Position numbers and translations under genes: made by a program
The notes under the pieces: generated by a model
What the model saw: only the letters and a program-made list of their open reading frames with translations
Databases searched by the model: none
What the model was told of the DNA's origin: nothing
Source: Comamonas sp. BIGb0152
GTDB lineage: Bacteria; Pseudomonadota; Gammaproteobacteria; Burkholderiales; Burkholderiaceae_C
DNA: 64,000 bases
Direction of reading: 5' to 3'
Assembly: GCF_024809975.1 (NCBI RefSeq)
Contig: NZ_JANUDY010000002.1
Location: 310,001 to 374,000 of the forward strand
Shown: positions 58,767-64,000 of the stretch, piece by piece
How positions within the stretch are numbered: position 1 is the stretch's first letter
How the letters are laid out: each line of letters begins with the position of its first letter

Positions 58767-58935
58767 GGATGTCCTCTCAGTGGTTGTCATTCTGCGGGTG
58801 CGCAGCGTGTTTTTTTACAGGAACGCGGTAATTTGTTACTTTATATCCTAGGTCTGCTGCGCTCGCCACATTGTCTGACAAGGGACTAGGCGCTTGTAGG
58901 AGAGCGCACCCTCGGCGAATAGCCGCAAGCCGCGC

Positions 58936-59808
58936 TTAGCCGTCTTGTTCCAGCTGGCATTGCGCTACCAGCCATTGCTCGAAGGTCTGCATGGCCAGCG
59001 TGGGGCTGCGCGATTTCAACTGCGTCAGCCAGTAGCTGCCGGTGTCCAAGGTCTGTGCCAACGGGGCAACGAGGCGACCGGCCTGCAGATCGCGAGAGAA
59101 CAGGCGCAGCGGCAGCAGCGCCACGCCCAAGCCTTGGGCCGCTGCCTCCGCCAAGGTCAGCGATGAATCAAACACGCTGCCGCGCAGCGGCGGGCAGGCC
59201 AGCTGGGTGTGGGCAAACCACTGCTCCCATTCGCCAGCGCGGTAGGTGCGCAGCAAGGTCTCATGCGCCAGGTCGGCGGGCTGGTGCAGGCGTGCGGCAA
59301 TGGCTGGCGCGCACATGGGCGTCAGTGGTGCCTGCAGCAGCTGCCGGGCGGCCGTGCCATGCCAGGCCCCGTCGCCAAAGCGGATGGCGCAGTCCCAGCC
59401 TTCGCCGGCCAGATCCACCCGATTGTTGTGGGTGAACAGCCGCAAGTCCACAAAGGCATGGGCCTCCTGGAAGGCCCGCAGCCGTGGCAGCAGCCAGCCC
59501 ACGGCAAAGGTGCCCACCACGCCCACCGACAGCACCTCGTGCGGACGCTTGTCCTGCACCTGCGCCAGTGCGCGCGACAGGCTGCCAAAGGCCTGGCCCA
59601 CCACGGGCACCAGCGCCATGCCTTCGTCGGTCAGTGCCAGGCCGCGCGGCAAGCGGCGAAACAGCGGCTTGCCCAGCTGCTCTTCGAGCTGGCGAATGTG
59701 CTGGCTGATGGCCGCCTGGGTCACATGCAGCTCCAGCGCGGCACGGGTCAGGTTGAGGTGGCGCGCTGCGGCGTCGAAGGCGCGCAGGGCATTCAAGGGC
59801 AAGTGCAT
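58936..59808 (-). CDS. ampR: LysR-family regulator AmpR
   Basis: The product is 290 aa. The helix-turn-helix is in RHLNLTRAALELHVTQAAISQHIRQLE (spread over residues 17-43). The effector domain matches AmpR: LSVGVVGTFAVGWLLPRL, RLFTHNNRVDLAGEGWDCAIRFG and VFDSSLTLAEAAAQGLGVALLPLRLF. AmpR senses muropeptides and controls the adjacent, divergent beta-lactamase. The two genes are separated by 116 bases, the classical arrangement. Confidence 0.92.
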   Translation of the reverse strand: MHLPLNALRAFDAAARHLNLTRAALELHVTQAAISQHIRQLEEQLGKPLFRRLPRGLALTDEGMALVPVVGQAFGSLSRALAQVQDKRPHEVLSVGVVGTFAVGWLLPRLRAFQEAHAFVDLRLFTHNNRVDLAGEGWDCAIRFGDGAWHGTAARQLLQAPLTPMCAPAIAARLHQPADLAHETLLRTYRAGEWEQWFAHTQLACPPLRGSVFDSSLTLAEAAAQGLGVALLPLRLFSRDLQAGRLVAPLAQTLDTGSYWLTQLKSRSPTLAMQTFEQWLVAQCQLEQDG

Positions 59809-59924
59809 GAGCTATAAGTTTTTCTTGTGGGTTTTCTTGGTTTTCATCGTTAGTCAAAGCCAGAAGATACCGGTAAATTGACGGCTGTCTCTGGGATAAC
59901 CACTAATTTTAAGGATTGAAAGCC
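59809..59924. promoter_or_regulatory. ampR-bla divergent control region
   Basis: This 116-base gap, AT-richer than the flanking genes, must contain both promoters and the AmpR-binding site. Candidate half-sites with a T-N11-A pattern can be found, but none is certain. AAGGA precedes the bla ATG. Confidence 0.6.
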
Positions 59925-60815
59925 ATGTACAGAAGAAAGTTTTTCTTGACTATGGGGGCGGCTAGCCTGATTGCCACCTCGTCCCGCGCCTGGGCGGCCG
60001 GCCCGGCGGCCGCCACGCCAGCCCAGCGCCAGTTTGCCCAGACCATGCAGGCCCTGGAGCGCTCGGTAGGCGGGCGGCTGGGGGTGTCGGTGCTGAACAC
60101 CGTCACGGGCGCGGCGCTGGGCTGGCGCCAGGATGAGCGCTTTCCCATGTGCAGCACCTTCAAGATGCTGCTGGCCGGCCAGGTGCTGTCCCGGGTGGAT
60201 GCGGGCCAGGAGCGGCTCGATGCGCAGGTGACGTTCGACCGATCGGCCTTGGTGGAGTATTCGCCCGTCACCGAAAAATTTGCCGGCAAGGCGCCGATGA
60301 CGGTCGATGCGCTGTGCGACGCCATCATGACGATCAGCGACAACGGTGCTACGAACTTGCTTTTGGAGCGCGTTGGCGGCCCGGCCGGTTTAACCCGCTA
60401 CCTGCGCAGCTTGAACGACCCAGTCACCCGCCTTGACCGCATCGAGCCTGCGATGAGTGAATCCAAACCCGGCGATGTGCGCGATACCACCAGCCCCTTG
60501 GCGATGCTGACCAGCATGCGGGCGCTGACGTTGGGAAAGACCTTGAGCCCCGCAAGCCGGGACAAGCTGGTGGGCTGGATGGTGGCCAATACCACGGGCG
60601 ACCACTGCCTGCGTGCAGGCGCCCCGGGCTGGAAGGTGGCGGACAAGACCGGATCGGGGCCGGGTACCCGCAACGACATAGGCCTGCTCTGGCCGCCGGG
60701 CGCCGCTACACCGATTTTGGTGACCAGTTATTTGACCGAATCCAAGGCCGAGCCCAAGGCGCGCGATGCGGCCCTGGCCCAGGTGGCTGCCGAGGTGGTC
60801 AAGCTCTGGGGCTAG
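59925..60815 (+). CDS. Class A beta-lactamase, Tat-type signal
   Basis: The product is 296 aa. The signal RRKFFLTMGAASLIATSSRAWA has twin arginines, so export through the Tat system is likely. All class A catalytic motifs are present: S-T-F-K in FPMCSTFKML (Ser70, Lys73), SDN in TISDNGATN (Ser130), Glu166 in RIEPAMSE, and KTG in ADKTGSG. A Cys precedes Ser70. The residue at the usual Asn170 position is Ser by eye alignment. It hydrolyses beta-lactams in the periplasm and should be inducible through the divergent ampR. Resemblance to Burkholderia PenA-type enzymes is an inference. Confidence 0.93.
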   Translation: MYRRKFFLTMGAASLIATSSRAWAAGPAAATPAQRQFAQTMQALERSVGGRLGVSVLNTVTGAALGWRQDERFPMCSTFKMLLAGQVLSRVDAGQERLDAQVTFDRSALVEYSPVTEKFAGKAPMTVDALCDAIMTISDNGATNLLLERVGGPAGLTRYLRSLNDPVTRLDRIEPAMSESKPGDVRDTTSPLAMLTSMRALTLGKTLSPASRDKLVGWMVANTTGDHCLRAGAPGWKVADKTGSGPGTRNDIGLLWPPGAATPILVTSYLTESKAEPKARDAALAQVAAEVVKLWG

Positions 60816-60924
60816 AAGTCCCCGTCTTGGGTTGCCCAGGCTTGCTTTGCGCGGCCCCTGATCTGGGGGCAGCTGGGCCAGGGGCTTTGCCGGCGCAGGC
60901 AGGCCCGAACAAGCCCCAGCAGGC

Positions 60925-62271
60925 TTACAGGTACTTGACCAGCACCTGGCTCTTGCGGCTCCAGTTGTACTTGGCCTTGCGTTGCTCGGGCAGCCAGTCC
61001 GGGTCCACGGGCTGGAAGCCGCGCTTGAGAAACCAGTGCATGGTGCGGGTGGTGAGTACAAAAATGCTTTTGAGCCCGGTGGCACGGGCGCGCTGCTCGA
61101 TGCGCTTGAGCAGTTTTTCGCCGTCACCTGTGCCCTGGCTTTGGGGCGATACGGTGACCGCCGCCATCTCGGCGGTGCCTGCCTCAGGGTAGGGGTAGAG
61201 GGCCGCGCAGCCAAAGATCACGCCATCGTGTTCGATGATGGTGTAGGCGGAGATATCGCGCTCGATTTCGGTGCGGCTGCGTTTGACCAGGGTGCCGTCC
61301 TTCTCGAAAGGCTCGATCAGCTGCAGAATGCCGCCCACGTCGTCCGGCTTGGCCTCGCGCAGTTCTTCGAGGCGCTCATCGATCACCATGGTGCCGATGC
61401 CATCGTGCACATAGACTTCGAGCAGCAGGGCGCCATCGGTCGCAAAAGGCAGAATGTGGCTGCGCTCCACGCCTTCCTTGCAGGCCTTCACACAATGCTG
61501 CAGGTAAAAGCCCACATCGGTGGGGAGGGTGGCTTCTGGCAATTGGGCGAGCAGCTTTTGCGCCACATCCAGGGGCAGCTCGGTGTCGACCGGGTTGTCT
61601 TCCCCTTCCGCTTCCAACGGGTTCAGGCGGATGCCGGCCACTTCGGTCAAAAACATCAGCTTGTCGGCTTTGAGCTCGATGGCCACGCGCGTGGCCACTT
61701 CTTCCATGCTGAGGTTGAAGGCCTCGCCCGTGGGGGAGAAGCCAAACGGCGAGACCAGCACCATGGCGCCCATGTCCAAGGTGCGGTGGATGCCGCCCAC
61801 ATCGACCTTGCGCACCAGGCCCGAGTGCATGAAATCCACGCCATCGACAATGCCGACGGGCCGGGCGGTGACAAAGTTGCCAGAGATCACGCGCACGGTG
61901 GCGCCAGCCATCGGGGTGTTGGGCAGGCCCTGGCTAAAGGCGGCTTCGATCTCGAAGCGCAGCTGGCCAGCCGCCTCTTGTGCGCAATCGAGCGCCACCG
62001 AGTCGGTCACCCGGATGCCGTGCGAATAGCGCGGCGCATGGCCCTTGGCCGCGAGCTGTTCATTCACCTGGGGTCGGAAACCATGCACCAGCACGATCTT
62101 CACGCCCAGCGCCTGGATCAGGGCCAGATCCTGGGCAATCGATTGCAGCTTGCCCGCTGCAATCGCCTCACCTGTCACGCCGACGACAAAAGTCTGGTTG
62201 CGAAACTTGTGGATATACGGCGCCACCGAACGAAACCAGGGCACAAAGGTGAAATTGAATACAGCGGACAT
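60925..62271 (-). CDS. argA: Amino-acid N-acetyltransferase (N-acetylglutamate synthase)
   Basis: The ATG at 62271 gives 448 aa; the longer upstream frame has no family character. The N-terminal amino-acid kinase-like domain starts with FNFTFVPWFRSVAPYIHKFRN and holds KIVLVHGFRPQVN. The C-terminal GNAT domain (about 300-448) shows GCAALYPYPEAGTAEMAAVTV and the acetyl-CoA loop SPQSQGTGDGEKLL. It makes N-acetylglutamate, the first step of arginine synthesis. It is divergent from the second Bug gene. Confidence 0.95.
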   Translation of the reverse strand: MSAVFNFTFVPWFRSVAPYIHKFRNQTFVVGVTGEAIAAGKLQSIAQDLALIQALGVKIVLVHGFRPQVNEQLAAKGHAPRYSHGIRVTDSVALDCAQEAAGQLRFEIEAAFSQGLPNTPMAGATVRVISGNFVTARPVGIVDGVDFMHSGLVRKVDVGGIHRTLDMGAMVLVSPFGFSPTGEAFNLSMEEVATRVAIELKADKLMFLTEVAGIRLNPLEAEGEDNPVDTELPLDVAQKLLAQLPEATLPTDVGFYLQHCVKACKEGVERSHILPFATDGALLLEVYVHDGIGTMVIDERLEELREAKPDDVGGILQLIEPFEKDGTLVKRSRTEIERDISAYTIIEHDGVIFGCAALYPYPEAGTAEMAAVTVSPQSQGTGDGEKLLKRIEQRARATGLKSIFVLTTRTMHWFLKRGFQPVDPDWLPEQRKAKYNWSRKSQVLVKYL

Positions 62272-62533
62272 GGGGGTGGTGTGGGTATTTCCTAGAAGCA
62301 CGCCAGTTCGGCGGTTTGCGGCTGCCGCTATTGTTATACAAACATCAGACGGCTGCATGCAGTTGGCTGCAGATTTGCCCCAGCTGTCATGGGAAAAATA
62401 CATCTGTGGCGGTACGTCCATTTCTGCTGGCACGAAGTGGAGGTTTCGCAATCACAAACGGCCCGGTGTGGGCAAACCCGAGCAGCGGGCCGATGATGGC
62501 GGTTTTGCATCCTATAAGAGCTCGGAGACAAGC
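62272..62533. other. Divergent intergenic region between argA and the second Bug gene
   Basis: No gene is supported. It must contain both promoters; no operator was assigned. An AGGAAATACCCAC-type sequence precedes argA. Confidence 0.35.
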
Positions 62534-63514
62534 ATGACCACCACTATCAACCGCCGACAGCTGCTGGCGCTGGGCGCAGGTCTGCCCATGCTGCATTCGG
62601 GGGCTACCCATGCGGCGGACTTCCCTAGCAAGCAGGTCAAATTCATCGTGCCCTTCCCGCCGGGCGGGCCGGTGGATACGACGGCCCGCGCCTTTGCGCC
62701 GCCCTTGGGGCAGTTGTGGGGCCAGAGCACCTTTATCGACAACCGCGCCGGTGGCGGCGGCATCATCGGTGCGGAAACGGCCTCCCGCCAACCGGCAGAT
62801 GGCTACAGCCTGTTTGTGGGCGCGATCCACCATGCGGTCAACCCCTCGCTGCATGCCAAGCTGAGCTATGACATCCAGAAGGACTTTGTGCCGGTCAGCT
62901 TTGCGGCAATGTTCCCGGTGTTTCTCGTGGTCAACCCCAATGTGCCCGCCAAGAATGTGCAGGAGCTGATCGCGCTGGCCAAAAAGCCCGGCAGCAACCT
63001 CAGCTTCGCCTCGTCGGGCAATGGCGGCGGCACGCACCTGGCTGGCGAGCTGTTCAACATGCATGCGGGCACCAAGCTCTTGCACATTCCCTACAAAGGC
63101 AGCGCCCCGGCGATGACCGATGTGCTTGGCGGCCAGGTGGCGATGATGTTCAGCGATGCACCCACCGCCATTGGCCATATCAAGAGCGGCAAAGTGCGGG
63201 TGCTGGGCGTTGCGAGCCCCAAGCGCTCGGCCCTGATGCCCGAGGTGCCCACGATTGCCGAACAGGGCCTGAGCGGCTACGAGGCCTATTCCTGGGCGGC
63301 GCTGTTTGCCCCGGCTGGCACGCCCAAGGACGTGGTGGCCAAGATCAATGCCGATTTCAACCAGGTCATGCGCGCCCAGGAAGTGCGCCAGCGCCTGTAT
63401 GTGGCAGGTGCCGAGGCCGACCCGGGTACGCCCCAGGAGATGGCGCAGCGCCTGCAGTCCGAGATCGACAAATGGGCGCGGGTGGTCAAGGCCGCCCAGA
63501 TCCGCATCGATTGA
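62534..63514 (+). CDS. Bug-family substrate-binding protein (second copy)
   Basis: The ATG at 62534 gives 326 aa. A signal peptide with NRRQLLALGAGLPML (twin-arginine type) ends near THAAD. The Bug fold follows: KFIVPFPPGGPVDTTAR, FIDNRAGGGGIIGAETASR, FASSGNGGGTHLAGELF. It is related to but clearly different from the copy at 34962. No transporter genes are next to it; the ligand is unknown. It is followed by a flavin reductase gene, a neighbourhood seen with aromatic or organic acid metabolism, but that link is only suggestive. Confidence 0.92.
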   Translation: MTTTINRRQLLALGAGLPMLHSGATHAADFPSKQVKFIVPFPPGGPVDTTARAFAPPLGQLWGQSTFIDNRAGGGGIIGAETASRQPADGYSLFVGAIHHAVNPSLHAKLSYDIQKDFVPVSFAAMFPVFLVVNPNVPAKNVQELIALAKKPGSNLSFASSGNGGGTHLAGELFNMHAGTKLLHIPYKGSAPAMTDVLGGQVAMMFSDAPTAIGHIKSGKVRVLGVASPKRSALMPEVPTIAEQGLSGYEAYSWAALFAPAGTPKDVVAKINADFNQVMRAQEVRQRLYVAGAEADPGTPQEMAQRLQSEIDKWARVVKAAQIRID

Positions 63515-63581
63515 TGCAGCGCGGCCAGCGCCGTGCCAGGCCATGCACAATGGAGGCATTTTGTATTTGCAGACCGCCCCT

Positions 63582-64000
63582 ATGGACCTGATCTCTGGCA
63601 GCACTGACCCCCATTTCCAGCCCGTAGCGCTTGAAAAAGCCTACCGCCTGCTCAACCACGGGCCCACGGTGCTGGTGTCCGCCGCGCATGGCGGTGCGCG
63701 CAATGTGATGGCCGCCGCCTGGGCCTGCGCGTTGGACTTTACGCCGCCCAAGGTGACCGTGGTGCTGGACAAGGCCACCCGCACCCGCGCGCTGGTAGAG
63801 GCCAGTGGCCGTTTTGCGTTGCAGCTGCCCACCGTGCCCTTGGCGGCCTTGACCGTGGAGCTGGGCACCACCAGCGCGCTGCAGCAGCCGGGCAAGTTGG
63901 CACAGTCTGGCGTGCAGTTGTTTGATGCCCCCGGCCAGCAGACGCCCCTGGTGGCGGGTTGCGCCGCCTGGCTGGAATGCCGTTTGGTGCCCGAGCCCCA
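63582..64000 (+). CDS. Flavin reductase domain protein, N-terminal part (3' end outside window)
   Basis: From the ATG at 63582 the frame is open to the end of the window (139 codons). The beginning fits the flavin reductase-like/FMN-binding split-barrel family: ALEKAYRLLNHGPTVLVSA, then NVMAAAWACALDFTPPKVTVVLD, and GRFALQLPTVPLAALT. Such proteins reduce or bind FMN and often partner with monooxygenases. Its partner, if any, lies beyond the window. Confidence 0.8.
   Translation, partial: MDLISGSTDPHFQPVALEKAYRLLNHGPTVLVSAAHGGARNVMAAAWACALDFTPPKVTVVLDKATRTRALVEASGRFALQLPTVPLAALTVELGTTSALQQPGKLAQSGVQLFDAPGQQTPLVAGCAAWLECRLVPEP

Noticed and set aside
56643-58889. 748-codon open frame on the plus strand
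   Set aside because: It lies opposite the TrhO-GST and DUF3617 genes. Its translation is His/Gln/Gly/Ala-rich without motifs, a usual by-product of GC-rich coding DNA on the other strand.

Overview
The window looks like a chromosomal segment of a GC-rich betaproteobacterium of the Burkholderiales, most likely the Comamonadaceae (Comamonas-like). The reasons are the codon use and GC-rich sequence, the pyrG-kdsA-eno-ftsB neighbourhood, two orphan Bug-type (tripartite tricarboxylate) periplasmic receptors, a compact recC-recB-recD operon and many short conserved proteins typical of that family. The species cannot be fixed from the window alone.

Layout. 1-17.8 kb is housekeeping: the 3' end of recR, an MHS-type MFS transporter, a degenerate EAL/HDOD regulator, a ferritin-like DUF455 protein, a gamma carbonic anhydrase and Hsp33. 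The minus-strand cluster pyrG-kdsA-DUF1330-eno-ftsB follows, then coaBC, an AhpD-fold/Ldh-family pair, a DUF192 protein, NADP isocitrate dehydrogenase, a TRIC/UPF0126 membrane protein and a DUF1439 protein. 17.9-22.0 kb is a complete sulfate/thiosulfate ABC importer (sbp-cysT-cysW-cysA). 22.1-36 kb holds dsbB, a zinc alcohol dehydrogenase, tRNA-Arg(TCT), a stand-alone FHA protein, an M14-like lipoprotein peptidase, an EEP-family hydrolase, a DEAD-box RNA helicase, ettA, a DUF1631 protein and a Bug receptor. 36.1-45.9 kb is recC-recB-recD with overlapping genes.

46.7-52.1 kb is the one clearly accessory region. It is a graveyard of broken IS5, IS481 and IS3 transposases around an AT-rich core (about 48.9-50.9 kb). 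The core carries two genes that I do not recognise: a 64-aa peptide with a signal-like N-terminus and a 290-aa protein. Their base composition is unlike anything else in the window, so recent transfer is likely.

52.2-64.0 kb returns to chromosomal genes: rlmD, a GlcG/HbpS-like protein, a PP2A-type phosphoesterase and folA. Next come a tRNA hydroxylase TrhO fused to a glutathione S-transferase, a DUF3617 lipoprotein and a divergent ampR/class A beta-lactamase pair. The window ends with argA, a second Bug receptor and the start of a flavin reductase gene.

The points most worth a second look are the AT-rich island and its unknown 290-aa protein, the TrhO-GST fusion, an in-frame 9-bp tandem repeat in recB, and the AmpR-linked Tat-type beta-lactamase with Ser at the position usually held by Asn170. 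All calls rest on reading the sequence and on family knowledge; no database search was run.
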